A DNA stretch of 64,000 bases from Actinoplanes siamensis (GTDB lineage: Bacteria; Actinomycetota; Actinomycetes; Mycobacteriales; Micromonosporaceae), in NCBI RefSeq assembly GCF_016862395.1, contig NZ_BOMW01000028.1, forward strand, positions 1-64,000, given 5' to 3'. The position numbers and the translations under genes were made by a program. Under the pieces are notes generated by a model. The model saw only the letters and a program-made list of their open reading frames with translations. It was not told where the DNA came from and ran no database searches. Positions 1 to 10,702 of the stretch are shown here, in pieces. Positions within the stretch are counted from its first letter, which is position 1; every line of letters starts with the position of its first letter.

Positions 1-11
1 GGCTGGGCGGA

Positions 12-635
12 GTGGCGAAGTACTTCGACGTGCACCCGGAGAATCCGCAGACGCGGACCATTCACCAGATCGTGGACCTGATCCGGGAGGACGGGCTGAT
101 CGCCTATCCGACTGACTCGTGCTTCGCGCTCGGTTGCCGGATGGGCAACAAGGACGGACTGGACCGGATCCGCAGCATCCGGCATCTGGACGACAAGCAT
201 CATTTCACCCTGATGTGCCACGACTTCGCTCAGCTCGGGCAGTTCGTGCAGATCAATAACGCGCTGTTCCGGGCGGTCAAGGCGAACACGCCGGGGCCGT
301 ACACGTTCGTCCTGCCGGCCACCAGAGAGGTACCGCGGCGGCTGCTGCACCCGAAGAAGAAGACAGTGGGGGTACGGATCACCGGGCACACCACCGCTCA
401 GGCGATCCTCGCCGAGCTGGGTGAGCCGCTGGTCTCCAGCACGCTGCTGCTGCCCGGCGAGCTCGAGCCGATGACCCACGGCTGGGAGATCAAGGAGGCC
501 CTGGATCACGCGCTGGACGCGGTGGTCGACTCCGGCGAGTGCGGAACCGAGCCGACGACAGTGGTGGACCTGTCCGGGGGCGTGCCGGAGATCCTCCGGG
601 TCGGGGCCGGCGACCCGTCCCGCTTCGGCGGCTGA
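12..635 (+). CDS. Sua5/YciO/YrdC-family protein, probable threonylcarbamoyl-AMP synthase
   Basis: This 207-residue protein is a single YrdC fold. Family members make L-threonylcarbamoyl-AMP from threonine, bicarbonate and ATP for the t6A37 modification of tRNA. Residues about 20-45 read GLIAYPTDSCFALGCRMGN, the YrdC nucleotide-binding opening, followed by an LxxIRxL-like helix and the TPGPYTFVLPA segment near residue 95. The length matches short YciO/YrdC forms, so the Sua5 C-terminal domain is absent. The GTG start lies 11 bases from the window edge and its ribosome site is only partly visible. The last 130 bases overlap the convergent SGNH hydrolase gene. Because YciO-type paralogues have lower activity, the exact role in t6A synthesis is inferred. 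Confidence 0.85.
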   Translation: MAKYFDVHPENPQTRTIHQIVDLIREDGLIAYPTDSCFALGCRMGNKDGLDRIRSIRHLDDKHHFTLMCHDFAQLGQFVQINNALFRAVKANTPGPYTFVLPATREVPRRLLHPKKKTVGVRITGHTTAQAILAELGEPLVSSTLLLPGELEPMTHGWEIKEALDHALDAVVDSGECGTEPTTVVDLSGGVPEILRVGAGDPSRFGG

Positions 636-1861
636 AACAGCGTCAGCGGCACCGCGGCGGCCAGCGCCAGCGCGCCCGCGTCGTTCGGGTGCAGGTGGTC
701 GCCGCTGTCGTAGCCGTGCCAGAGCCGCTCCGGGGACGCCGGATCGCGCACCGCGGCGGCGAAGTCGATCACCGCGTCGAACTCCCCGCCCTCCCGGATC
801 CACTGGTTGAGACGGTTGCGGGCGGCCCGGTGCGCCGGCTCGTCGTAGACGCTGCCGGCGAACGGCAGCACCGTGCCGCCGAACACGCTCACCCCGGCCG
901 CCCGCGCCCGGGCGATCAGCCGGCGATGACCGGCGATCAGCGCCGTCGCGCCCACCCCGTGACCGAGGTCGTTGACGCCGATCAGCGTGATCACGTGGGT
1001 GGCGCCGGGCTGGGCGAGCACGTCGCCGGCGAAGCGGCGCACCGCGGCGGGGCCGATGGCGCCAGCGGCGTCCGGCACGTCGGCGGCGGGGAGCAGGCGG
1101 TTCCCGCCGATCCCGGCGTTCAGCACGCCGACCGGGAGCCCGGCCGCGCCGATCCGGGCGGCCAGCAGGTCCGGCCACCGGCGGTTGGCGCCGACAGTGG
1201 AGCCGGCCCCACAGGTGATCGAGTCGCCGAAGGCCACGACCGCGGAGCTCGGCCCGGGCGTGTCCACGCTGACCCCGCCCAGCAGCAGGTAGCCCGCGGT
1301 GACCACGCCGCCCCCCGGGTCCGGCACCGCCGCGACGTCACCGGTCAGGATGTGGTTGCGCTGGTAGGAGTGCTTGTTCAGGGTCTCGATCCGGTCGCTC
1401 TCCGGCAGGTGGAAGCTGATCACCAGGTTGTCGCCGGCCGCCACCGGCAGGTCCGAGACCGGGTCGCCGAGCAGGGTGCCGCCGGCCGGGAGCACGGCCC
1501 CGGAGCGGCCGCCGAAGGTGACCGGGCGGATCGTGGCCGGCCACATCGCGGCGCTGTCCGGGCCGCCGGCGCGCAGACCGGCCCACACCCGGCCGAGGCG
1601 GACCGGGGCCGTGCCGTACACATTGGTGAATCTGATCGCCGGCGCGGTCCCGCCCAGGCTGAGGTGGACCACCTGCCGGACCGTGCGGTCGGCGGCGAGC
1701 GGCGGACTGTCCGGGGCCGCCGCCTCCGGCGCGGTGGCCCAGCTGCCGGTCCGGGTGGACGGCGAGGCGGCCACGCCAGGGACGGCGGCCAGTGCGGCGG
1801 CGCCCGCCCCGCCGAGGATCAGGGCGCGCCGGGTGACGGCGGGCAACAGATGGTTTCGCAA
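506..1861 (-). CDS. Secreted SGNH/GDSL-family hydrolase
   Basis: An exported esterase-type hydrolase of 451 residues. The N-terminus carries a twin arginine (TRRALILGG) before an Ala-rich hydrophobic stretch, so Tat export is likely. Catalytic blocks are visible: block I VVAFGDSITCG with the nucleophile Ser, block III IGVNDLG, and block V DSGDHLHPNDAG with the Asp/His pair. The roughly 150 residues before block I form a beta-rich domain usual in actinobacterial SGNH hydrolases. The natural substrate cannot be read, but a location just downstream of cellulases makes a deacetylase or esterase acting on plant polysaccharide plausible. The last 45 or so residues are Pro/Ser/Thr-rich and encoded antisense to the 3' end of the YrdC gene, an unusual extension beyond the hydrolase fold. 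Confidence 0.85.
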   Translation of the reverse strand: MRNHLLPAVTRRALILGGAGAAALAAVPGVAASPSTRTGSWATAPEAAAPDSPPLAADRTVRQVVHLSLGGTAPAIRFTNVYGTAPVRLGRVWAGLRAGGPDSAAMWPATIRPVTFGGRSGAVLPAGGTLLGDPVSDLPVAAGDNLVISFHLPESDRIETLNKHSYQRNHILTGDVAAVPDPGGGVVTAGYLLLGGVSVDTPGPSSAVVAFGDSITCGAGSTVGANRRWPDLLAARIGAAGLPVGVLNAGIGGNRLLPAADVPDAAGAIGPAAVRRFAGDVLAQPGATHVITLIGVNDLGHGVGATALIAGHRRLIARARAAGVSVFGGTVLPFAGSVYDEPAHRAARNRLNQWIREGGEFDAVIDFAAAVRDPASPERLWHGYDSGDHLHPNDAGALALAAAVPLTLFQPPKRDGSPAPTRRISGTPPDRSTTVVGSVPHSPESTTASSA

Positions 1862-1926
1862 GATAGGCGGAACCTAGCGAACGGATCCGGGGGTGTGAAC
1901 GCATGTCACACCCCCGGACCCGGGGA

Positions 1927-3003
1927 TCACCCGGTCGTGCAGCTCAGGTTCTGCACGGTGGCCGGCGCGGTGCCGGAGGCGAGGAACCCGAAGGTGACGT
2001 GGTTGCCCGCGGTCACCGTGCCGTTCCAGGCCTCGTTGCTGGCGTTGACCTGCGAGCCGCTGGAGGTGGCCTTGGCGCTCCAGGCGCTGGCCAGACTCTG
2101 GCCGCTCGGCCAGGTCCAGGAGACGCGCCAGTTGTTGATCGCCGTGGTGCCGGCGTGCACCATCACCTCACCCTGGAACCCGCCGGTCCAGGTGGAGGTG
2201 ATGGTGTACATCGCGGTACAGCCGCCACCGGTGTTCCCGCCGGGGTTCGACGTGGACGGCGACGGGGACGGGCTGGACGGCGGGGGCGAGCTCGGCTGAC
2301 TGCCGATCCCGGTGACCTCGCCGTTGCCTCCGTCGAAGACCACGTCGGAGCAGCCGTAGAAGGTCTCCTGGCTGTCCGAGCGGGACCAGACGGAGTAGAT
2401 CAGGTGCTTGCCGGTCTTGCCGGACGGCAGCTTCCCGGTCCAGTAGTAGTGCCCGTCGTCGGTGCCCGGCCCGCCGTTCGCGGGCGGGTTGGTCACCTGG
2501 TCGAACGGCGTCGGCTCCAGATCGCTCCAGGCGAGCGGCTTGGTCGGGTTGTAACCGTCCTTGGTGATGTACAGGTAGAACGTGCCGGGGTGCTTGGCCC
2601 AGTCGTTGTAGCGGAACTGGATGTTCGCGCCGGCCGTCAGGTGCGTGGTGGGCCAGTCGTTACGGGCCAGGTTGAAACCCGTGAAGTTGTACGGGCCCCC
2701 GGTGCCGCCGCTGCACAGCTGGCCGTCCGGCAGGAAGCCGTTCACCCGGCCGGCGCCGTCCGAGCGGAGCACGGCGAACCAGTTGTACAGCGAGGTGGTG
2801 CCGCTCTGGGCGACTGCCGCGGCGCAGGCCGGGTTCTTCGGCTCGATCGCGCCGGTGCTGGCGTTGCGGCCGTCCTGGTAGCAGAGCCAGGTCCGGCTGC
2901 CCGGCACCTGGATGGCGCCGTGTGCCTGGGCCGCGCCCGGCAGGGCGAGGATCCCGGCGGCGGTGGCGAGGGCCAGCGCCGCGACGATGCGCAGAATTCT
3001 CAT
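1927..3003 (-). CDS. AA10 lytic polysaccharide monooxygenase with C-terminal CBM2
   Basis: A secreted copper enzyme of 358 residues that cleaves crystalline cellulose or chitin oxidatively. The signal peptide ends AQA-H, so mature residue 1 is His28; with His121 (in TTHLTAG) it forms the copper histidine brace. The AA10 domain runs to about residue 228, then comes a Ser/Pro linker, then a CBM2 from about residue 255 with the paired Cys and WTGGFQGEV motif. The ATG lies 5 bases after the GH48 stop, so translation is probably coupled. The CBM2 and the cellulase neighbours favour cellulose as the substrate. It is the last gene of the three-gene operon. Confidence 0.93.
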   Translation of the reverse strand: MRILRIVAALALATAAGILALPGAAQAHGAIQVPGSRTWLCYQDGRNASTGAIEPKNPACAAAVAQSGTTSLYNWFAVLRSDGAGRVNGFLPDGQLCSGGTGGPYNFTGFNLARNDWPTTHLTAGANIQFRYNDWAKHPGTFYLYITKDGYNPTKPLAWSDLEPTPFDQVTNPPANGGPGTDDGHYYWTGKLPSGKTGKHLIYSVWSRSDSQETFYGCSDVVFDGGNGEVTGIGSQPSSPPPSSPSPSPSTSNPGGNTGGGCTAMYTITSTWTGGFQGEVMVHAGTTAINNWRVSWTWPSGQSLASAWSAKATSSGSQVNASNEAWNGTVTAGNHVTFGFLASGTAPATVQNLSCTTG

Positions 3004-3008
3004 GTGCT

Positions 3009-5930
3009 TCACCCGTTCGGGAAGAGCCGGGCGTAGTCGGCGTAGCCGGTGGCGACGTCGACCTGGGCCCAGAACCGGTGGTAGTTGAAGGTGGGTGCGG
3101 CCCCTCCGTTCAGGTACGCCTGGACCTTCGGGAAGTCCGGGTCGTTCTTGTAGAAGGAGCGGATGTCCAGGAACGACACCCCGGGCTTGATCACGTCGCC
3201 GTTCGGCATCTTCCCGGTCCAGCCCTGCGGGATGTAGATGCCCTGACCGGTGGAGGCGTTGTAGGTGTCGTCCATCCGGTTGTAGTCGGCGCGGGTCTCG
3301 GTGACCGAGACGCCCTTCCCGTCCTTGTGCGTCCAGATCGCGTCGAGCAGGTTCTTCGCCGCGGTCTTCGCCGCCGTGTTGCCGGACTTGGCGGCGTAGA
3401 AGGTCAGCAGCTTGGCGAACGAGCCCGCCACGCCCAGGTCGGTGCCCTTGCTCTTGACCGTGACGTGCAGGTTGGTGTTGGCGGCCGGGCTGGACGCGTT
3501 CCAGGTGGCCGGCGCGCCCGACCAGGTCAGGTCGGACGGGATCTCGAAGCTGCTGGCGGTGATGGTGGAGTTCGCCAGCGCCCAGGTCACCCACTTGTCG
3601 AGCACCGACTTGGCCTTGGTGTCACCTGTCGTGTAGTAGTACTCGGCCAGGCGCTCCAGCGACCAGGTCTGCATGCCGAACCACTGGTTGGACGGCGGGT
3701 CGGCGTAGACCGGCGCCTCGGCGTAGGCCAGCCCGTAGAAGGTGGGCGTGCCGGCCGGCGGCGCCGAGTAGTTGCCGTTCCAGCTGTTGGTCGCGCCCCC
3801 GGCGATGGCGCCCTCGCTGGACTGCAGCCACTGGTAGAACTCGAGCTGCCGGCTGAGGCTGGCCTGCCAGTCGGCCTTGCCGGTCGGCGACTTCGGGTTC
3901 AGCACGCTGACGTTGCCCAGCGCGTACGCGGCCATCGGGTTCTGGTAGCCGAAGTGGCTGGTGCTGGAGCCGATCCGCCACGCCCAGCCGGCGCTGGTGT
4001 CGTACGCGCCGCCCCAGGCGTAGTACCAGGACATCAGGTTGTTGGAGCTGTTCTTGCCGGTGCCCGCCGGGCACGAGGTCGACGTGCAGCCCGGCTGCTT
4101 GAAGTACTTGTCGTAGAACGAGTACCGCAGGTAGTCGCCCATCTTGGCGGCGTTCGCCACGGTGCCGGAGATCTGCGACTGCTTGCCCTGGGCGGTGGCC
4201 CACTGGTTGGCCCAGTAGGCGACCTGGACGGCGCGGGCGTCGGCGTCCGGCGCGTTGGTGTACTTCCACTGCTTGGCGTACGACGTGTCCTTGGTGAACA
4301 GGTCCAGGAAGCCGTTCGGGCCGCCGAACTTGAACGTGTCGCAGGACGGCTGCGGGACGGTCTCGAAGGTCGACTCCTGCTGGCCGCGCTGGAAGGTGTT
4401 GATGTAGGTGACCCGGCTGGTCCCGTCACCGCAGTGGCCGAAGCCGTAGACGTTGTCCACGTCCATCAGCCAGTGCATGCCGTAGATGTCGTCGGTGTTG
4501 TAGGTGCTCTTCAGCTCCGCCGCCAGCGGGTCCGACCCGACCGACACGGACGAGTCGAGCTGGGACGGGTACTGCGAGGGCAACGGGTACTCGGCCGCGT
4601 ACGTGGCCGGCTTGGACGCGTTGTAGTTCGCGTTCGTCGGCTGGTCCGCGTGCGACGGGATGATGTACTTCTCCATCGCCGCCCAGGCGCTGTTGAACGG
4701 CGCCCAGTCCCCGGTCACCTGGCCGTGCTCGGCCTCCAGCCACAGCCAGTAGCTGAACGCCTCGCTGGTGGTCTCGTGCCCCTGGTCGGGCGCCTCGTCG
4801 ATGAGCGTCTCGACCGAGTGGTAGGGCACGCCCTCCGGGCTGAAGTAGCCGTTCGACGGGTTCTTGATGTCGTTGTACATCTGGGTGAACCGCGCGTCCA
4901 CCGCGCCCGCCTTGACCACTGTCACCGCGACGTTCGCGGCGGTGTAGCCGCTGGCGGTGGCCGCGATGGTGGCGGTGTCCCCGGCCGTCGCCGAGGCGGC
5001 CGCCGCGATCGTCACGGCCTGCCCGGTGCTCCAGTTCGACGGGGTGAACGTGAGCGTGGCCGGGGTGGCGGTGACCGCGGTGCTGCCGGCGCTGCGGGCG
5101 ACCGCCACGGTGACGTTCTCGGCCGGCGCCTTGCTCAGCGCGATCTTGAACGATCCGCTGGCGCCCGGCTCCAGGGTCGCCGACGTGACGTCGGCGACGA
5201 TCGCCGGGGTGGTCGAGGCGTCCACGTAGACCGGCACGTCCGCGGTGCTGCTCTTGGTGCCGGCGTTGTCGTACGCGATCGCCTGCAGGTGGTAGGCCGC
5301 GGTCTGCGCGGGAACCCCGGTCCAGGTGTACGCGTACGGCGCGGACGTGTCACTGCCGAGCAGCAGCCCGTCGTGGTAGAACTCGACCTTCGCGATGCTC
5401 TGCCCGCTCGCCGGGGTGGCGGTGGCCGCGATCGGGATGGACGCCGGCGCGGTGTACCGGGCGTTCGCCGCGGGGCTGCTGATCGCCACGGTCGGCGCCG
5501 CGGCCGAGCCGTTGCAGGGCTGCCCGTTGAGCGTGAACGCGGTCGGCACCGGGTTGCTGGAGCCGAACGTGCCGTTGAACCCGGTGCTGGTGGAGGCGCC
5601 GGTACCGAGCGTGCCGTTCCACGACGCGTTGGTCACGGTGACGTGCCGGCCGCTCTGCGCGTAGGTGCCGCTCCAGCCCTGACCGACCTTCTGGGCCGCG
5701 TCCGGGAAGTCGTACTCGAGCTTCCAGGACGTCAGCGGGTCGCCGGAGTTGGTGATCGCGATGTCGCCGGTGAAGCCGCCGGACCACTGGCTCTGCACCT
5801 TGTAGACGACGGCGCAGCCAGCCGCGGCATAGGCGGGTGGTCCGCCGGCCACGAAGACCGCGCCGGCGCCGAGAACGGCGGCGCCGAAGACGGCCAGTCT
5901 GCGTCGCAGACCTTTGACGGGGGGTCTCAC
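3009..5930 (-). CDS. GH48 reducing-end cellobiohydrolase with N-terminal CBM2
   Basis: A processive exocellulase of 973 residues releasing cellobiose from reducing ends. Visible order: signal peptide (1 to about 35, cleavage near AYA-A), CBM2 (about 37-140), an Ig-like domain (about 145-238), a second beta-sandwich module (about 239-341), then the GH48 catalytic domain (about 343-973, the family's usual 630 residues). The [12 protein letters not shown] segment holds the expected catalytic Glu, and [15 protein letters not shown] is also typical. The GTG start is preceded by AGGAGG with 7 bases of spacing. It sits 12 bases after the GH74 stop and 5 before the LPMO start, so the three are almost surely co-transcribed. 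GH48 enzymes are usually single-copy markers of true cellulose degraders. Confidence 0.95.
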   Translation of the reverse strand: MRPPVKGLRRRLAVFGAAVLGAGAVFVAGGPPAYAAAGCAVVYKVQSQWSGGFTGDIAITNSGDPLTSWKLEYDFPDAAQKVGQGWSGTYAQSGRHVTVTNASWNGTLGTGASTSTGFNGTFGSSNPVPTAFTLNGQPCNGSAAAPTVAISSPAANARYTAPASIPIAATATPASGQSIAKVEFYHDGLLLGSDTSAPYAYTWTGVPAQTAAYHLQAIAYDNAGTKSSTADVPVYVDASTTPAIVADVTSATLEPGASGSFKIALSKAPAENVTVAVARSAGSTAVTATPATLTFTPSNWSTGQAVTIAAAASATAGDTATIAATASGYTAANVAVTVVKAGAVDARFTQMYNDIKNPSNGYFSPEGVPYHSVETLIDEAPDQGHETTSEAFSYWLWLEAEHGQVTGDWAPFNSAWAAMEKYIIPSHADQPTNANYNASKPATYAAEYPLPSQYPSQLDSSVSVGSDPLAAELKSTYNTDDIYGMHWLMDVDNVYGFGHCGDGTSRVTYINTFQRGQQESTFETVPQPSCDTFKFGGPNGFLDLFTKDTSYAKQWKYTNAPDADARAVQVAYWANQWATAQGKQSQISGTVANAAKMGDYLRYSFYDKYFKQPGCTSTSCPAGTGKNSSNNLMSWYYAWGGAYDTSAGWAWRIGSSTSHFGYQNPMAAYALGNVSVLNPKSPTGKADWQASLSRQLEFYQWLQSSEGAIAGGATNSWNGNYSAPPAGTPTFYGLAYAEAPVYADPPSNQWFGMQTWSLERLAEYYYTTGDTKAKSVLDKWVTWALANSTITASSFEIPSDLTWSGAPATWNASSPAANTNLHVTVKSKGTDLGVAGSFAKLLTFYAAKSGNTAAKTAAKNLLDAIWTHKDGKGVSVTETRADYNRMDDTYNASTGQGIYIPQGWTGKMPNGDVIKPGVSFLDIRSFYKNDPDFPKVQAYLNGGAAPTFNYHRFWAQVDVATGYADYARLFPNG

Positions 5931-5941
5931 GGGGTGTCCTC

Positions 5942-8604
5942 CTAGGGGACGCGGGAGCAGGAGACGAGAGACGGGACGGGATTGGTGGTGCCGGTGGTGC
6001 CGCCGAGGAATCCGAACGTGGTGGAGGCCCCGGACGCGAGGGCGCCGTTGTACGACGCGTTGGTGACGGTCACCGCGGTGCCGGACTGGGTGGCGGTCCC
6101 ACCCCAGGCCTGGCTCACGGTCTGGCCGCCGGTGAAGGTCCACTTGACGGTCCAGCCGGTGGTGGCGGTGGCGCCGTTGTTGGTGACCGTGACCTCTCCC
6201 TGGAAGCCGCCGGACCAGGAGCCGGTGACCTTGTACGCCGCGGAGCACCCGCCGGACGTGGAGGGGGAGGCCGAGGGCGAAGCGGAGGGCGGGACCGACG
6301 CCGACGGGGACACCGGGGACGACGGCCGCACCGAGGAGGACGGGGTCACCGAGCTGGACGGGACCGGGCCGGTCCGGTCGGCGTAGAGGATGCCGCGGCC
6401 GTTGGTGCCCAGGTAGACCCGGCCCCAGATGCGCGGGTCGCCGGCCAGGGCGTCGCCGGCGTTGCCGTACCGGTGCTTGTCGTCGTTGATCCGGAGCCAG
6501 GTGGCGCCGGTGTCGTCGGAGCGGTACACCCCGTTCACGCCGTCCACCGTGCCGACCAGGAAGACGCCGGGTGCGTGGCGCCCGGGGCGGCCTTGCCGAA
6601 GGCGACGGTGATCCCCTCGGTGACCTTGGCGGAGACCGAGGCGAACGTCTTCCCGGAGTCGGTGGAGCGCAGCAGGCCGGTGCCGCCGGCCACCCACACC
6701 TCGCCGGCGATGCCCGGGACCGCCTTGAGGTGCAGGCGCCCGGTCGCCGGCAGGGTCACCGACTGGGCGGTGAACGTCGCGCCGCCGTCCGTGCTGGTGT
6801 AGAACCTGCCGGCGGCGTACGCGTAGAAGGTCCTGGGGTTGACCCGGTCGGATTCGACTGTCGCCCCGGCCGGCACTCCGCTGGAGGCGGTCCAGCTGCT
6901 CCCGCGGGTGGTCGAGTAGTGCACGCCCGTGCCGGCCGGCGACCAGACCACCGCGTTGGCGTCGGCACCCACCGCGACGGTGCCGCCACCGGTCACGCCG
7001 GACGGCTGCTGCCCCTGGTACCAACTCTTGCCGCCGTCGTTGGAGATGCCGATGTGCGGCGCGGCGTCGGCGTTGCCCACCCGGACGAAGAACCCCGGGC
7101 TCAGCTCGGCGAAGTCCAGGCTGGTGTTGCTTCCCAGGCTCGGCGTGTCGTGGAACTGGGCAGGCACGGTGTCCAGGTCGGCGTGGTAGAAGCCACCGAT
7201 GTCACCGAGCGCGCTGACCAGCGGGGCCCCGCTGGGCGGGCTGGCCAGGTCGAGGACCGCGGTCTCCTCGATGCCCTTGGCCACCGGCTTGATCGTGATG
7301 GTGCCGCCGGAGTCCCATCGGGTCAGGTCGGTGGTGCCGTAGAGCGTGGCGCCGGTGCCGTAGAGCAGCCGGTTGGAGTCGAACGGGTCGATCGCCAGGG
7401 ACTCGTTCATCCAGCCCAGCTTCGGGCTCTCCTCGGGCGCCTGGGCGGTGCTGTTGAAGTCCAGCCACGGGTTGGCGGAGATGTCCAGGGTGTAACGCTT
7501 GGTGCGGCTGGGGTAGCTGCTCCAGTCCCAGGCCCGGGTCCAGGTGGCGCCGTAGTCGGTGCTGCGGAAGAAGATCGCGTCCGGCCACCAGGAGATCTGG
7601 GTGGCCACCATCAGCGTGCCCGGGTGCTGTTCATCCACGGTCAGGCCGGAGTAGCCGTAGTAGCGGTCGGCGACCGGCGTGGGTGAGATGTCGGTCCACG
7701 TGCCGGTGCTGATCCGGTACTTCCACACCTCGCCGGCGGTGCCGTCGTACGGCCCGCCGGTGTCGCTCGTGGCGATGAACAGGTAGTCGCCCTGCACGAC
7801 GCCCTTGTGCGCGAGGTAGCCGGTCGGCTGGCCGGCGATCCGCGACCAGGTGGCGCCGCTGTCGGCGGACGTGTAGACCGGGTTGTCCTGGTCCGCCACG
7901 CCCACGAAGATCCGCCCGGCGGCGCCGAACGTGACCCAGGTCAGGCCCTGGTTCTGAGCGAGGTAGCCGTTGGCGTCGGCGGGGTCCTGGACGTAGTTGC
8001 CGGCGTTCGGGAAGTTGGCCACCCTCGCCCAGGTCACGCCGTAGTCGGTGCTGCGCCAGAGCCCGTTGCCGCCCTCGGCCGCGAAGTAGACGTTCCGGTT
8101 GTGGTCCGGGTCCACGGCGAGCCGCTCCCCCATGCCGCGGCCGGGCATGTTGCCGCCCACCTTGAACGGCAGATTCGTCTGCTGCCAGGTGCCGCCCTTG
8201 TCGGACGAGCGCAGGATGGCGCCGTTGTTCGGGTCCCAGCTGTTGGTGTACATGCCGACCGCGGCGTAGACCCGGTTGGTGTCCACCGGGTCGGGGGCGA
8301 TGCTGAGCACCCCGTTGTGGCCCCAGTCGTCCTGGCCGACCCAGTCGAGCAGCGGGGACCAGCTCTGACCCGCCTGGTTCCAGCGGTAGGCGCCGCCGAT
8401 GTCGGTACGGGCGTAGATCAGGTTCTTCTCGCCCGGGTTGAAGACGACGCCCGGGATGAATCCGCCACCGTCGATCCGGACGTTCTTCCAGGCGTACGGG
8501 CCGCTGGTCGCGGCCGAGGCGGACATCGGCTGCGTGACGACGGCGACCGCGGCGGCGGCGACCGCCAGGGCGGCGACTATGACGCCGCCGGGGGACCTTC
8601 TCAT
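5942..8604 (-). pseudogene. GH74 xyloglucanase-CBM2, split by a one-base frameshift near 6561-6575
   Basis: The first frame (8604 to 6535, 689 residues) encodes a signal peptide and almost all of a GH74 double beta-propeller, starting GPYAWKNVRIDGGGFIPG with repeated sialidase-like Asp boxes (SxDxGxTW). Near residue 678 the frame slips; the homologous continuation [18 protein letters not shown], the last propeller blade, a Pro/Ser linker and a CBM2 are in another frame ending at 5942. Adding one base (GCGTC to GCGGTC) would restore an 887-residue enzyme. As read, the product loses its last blade and CBM2. ATG 8604 has GGAAGG 9 bases upstream; an ATG at 8631 has no such site. It may be a real mutation or a sequencing error. 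Confidence 0.88.
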
Positions 8605-8636
8605 GGGGCCAGACCTTCCATTGACGCGCATGAACC

Positions 8637-8650
8637 TGGGAGCGCTCCCA
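8637..8650. promoter_or_regulatory. CebR-type operator TGGGAGCGCTCCCA
   Basis: A perfect 14-bp palindrome, TGGGAGCGCTCCCA, lies 33 bases upstream of the GH74 start. It is identical to the Streptomyces CebR box, at which the LacI-family repressor CebR blocks cellulase and cellobiose genes until cello-oligosaccharides bind it. Its place at the head of the GH74-GH48-LPMO run means it would control the operon. No cebR gene is in this window. Confidence 0.88.
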
Positions 8651-8960
8651 AAGCGTCTGTCCCCGTCATCGTCATGTCAAGAGCCGGAAACACTCCACAC
8701 CTGTCGCCGTGTAACTACGGAGAGCGACAATTTCCCGAGCGACCGGGCTCGATCCGCGGACCCGCGGGCAAAACCCCACGTCAATCCGGGTAGGCACCGG
8801 TCCGGCGCTGTGAGCTGGGACAAGTTTCCAAAGGGGCGGCTGTGTATCATTCGGCGGAATGCGCGGGCCATTGCCTACCGGTCGGGTCCGCGGCCAATCG
8901 GCGGCTAAGTGACCGGTACACGGCGTGACGACGGCCCGGCGTAGCGGTGGAGGAGATTGC
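8651..8960. other. Divergent intergenic region between the cellulase operon and ugd
   Basis: About 310 bases without a convincing gene. It must hold the promoter of the minus-strand cellulase operon (next to the CebR box) and of the plus-strand ugd gene. Only the GGAGGAG ribosome site of ugd, ending 5 bases before its ATG, is clear. No confident -10/-35 pair was found. Confidence 0.6.
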
Positions 8961-10325
<1,365 letters not shown>

Positions 10326-10344
10326 CCGCCGTACCGCAACCCCC

Positions 10345-10382
10345 GAACCGCCGTGGCTAGATCGCCACGGCGGTTCCTTTTT
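10345..10382 (+). terminator. Rho-independent terminator after ugd
   Basis: A perfect 13-bp stem, GAACCGCCGTGGC pairing with GCCACGGCGGTTC around a 6-base loop, followed by CTTTTT. It is the clearest intrinsic terminator in the window. Confidence 0.93.
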
Positions 10383-10540
10383 GCGCCGTAGGGCCGAATC
10401 CGCCCGGGCTTCCCGGTTGCCGGCTCAAGCCGGTTCCCACGAAGACCAACAAAACCGGCTCACCGTCCGTACCATGACCGATAACTGCGGAAAAATCAGT
10501 CTTAATAATCCCGGAAGGACCAGGCACTTCCGTCAATCTT

Positions 10541-10554
10541 CTTAACCGGTTAAG
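10541..10554. promoter_or_regulatory. 14-bp palindrome CTTAACCGGTTAAG, LacI-like operator
   Basis: A perfect palindrome, CTTAACCGGTTAAG, lies about 150 bases upstream of the sugar-binding lipoprotein gene. The central CG dyad and flanks resemble LacI/GalR-family sites. No regulator gene is adjacent, so the cognate protein is unknown; the LacI gene at 47848 is one candidate. Confidence 0.55.
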
Positions 10555-10643
10555 GTGCGCTGCCGCCGCAGCTATATCGTTACCGACTCGATCACGCGGA
10601 AATCATTGCGCAACGTGCCGGTTACCTCTTGACTGTTGGTCAA

Positions 10644-10653
10644 GAAGCGCTTC
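10644..10653. promoter_or_regulatory. Palindrome GAAGCGCTTC, LacI-like operator
   Basis: The perfect 10-bp palindrome GAAGCGCTTC lies 50 bases upstream of the importer's ATG, right after the TTGAC-N5-GTCAA repeat. Its AAGCGCTT core is typical of LacI-family operators and shares the central GCGC with the CebR box at 8637, though the flanks differ. It sits where a repressor would block the promoter. Confidence 0.5.
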
Positions 10654-10702
10654 GGACGGCGGCGTCGTTGACGCCGGAGGCGCTCAAGACATAGGGAGCG
10701 GT

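Larger units (their letters stand above)
10384..10702 (+). other. Promoter/operator region of the sugar ABC operon
   Basis: About 320 bases with no gene and lower GC than the surroundings. It holds a small hairpin CCGGCT-CA-AGCCGG (10420-10433), the palindromes listed separately at 10541 and 10644, an inverted repeat TTGAC-TGTTG-GTCAA (about 10629-10643), and the GGGAGCGGT ribosome site before ATG 10703. The cluster of palindromes suggests tight repression of the importer. Confidence 0.6.

Noticed and set aside
2922..5945. A very long plus-strand open frame opposite the GH48 gene
   Set aside because: Its translation is Arg/Gly/Val-rich low-complexity sequence with no domain, as expected opposite a GC-rich gene; the minus strand encodes a clear GH48.
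8925..8960. Earlier ATG/GTG start for ugd
   Set aside because: The added residues are not typical of the family, while the ATG at 8961 follows a strong GGAGGAG site and starts directly with the Rossmann strand.
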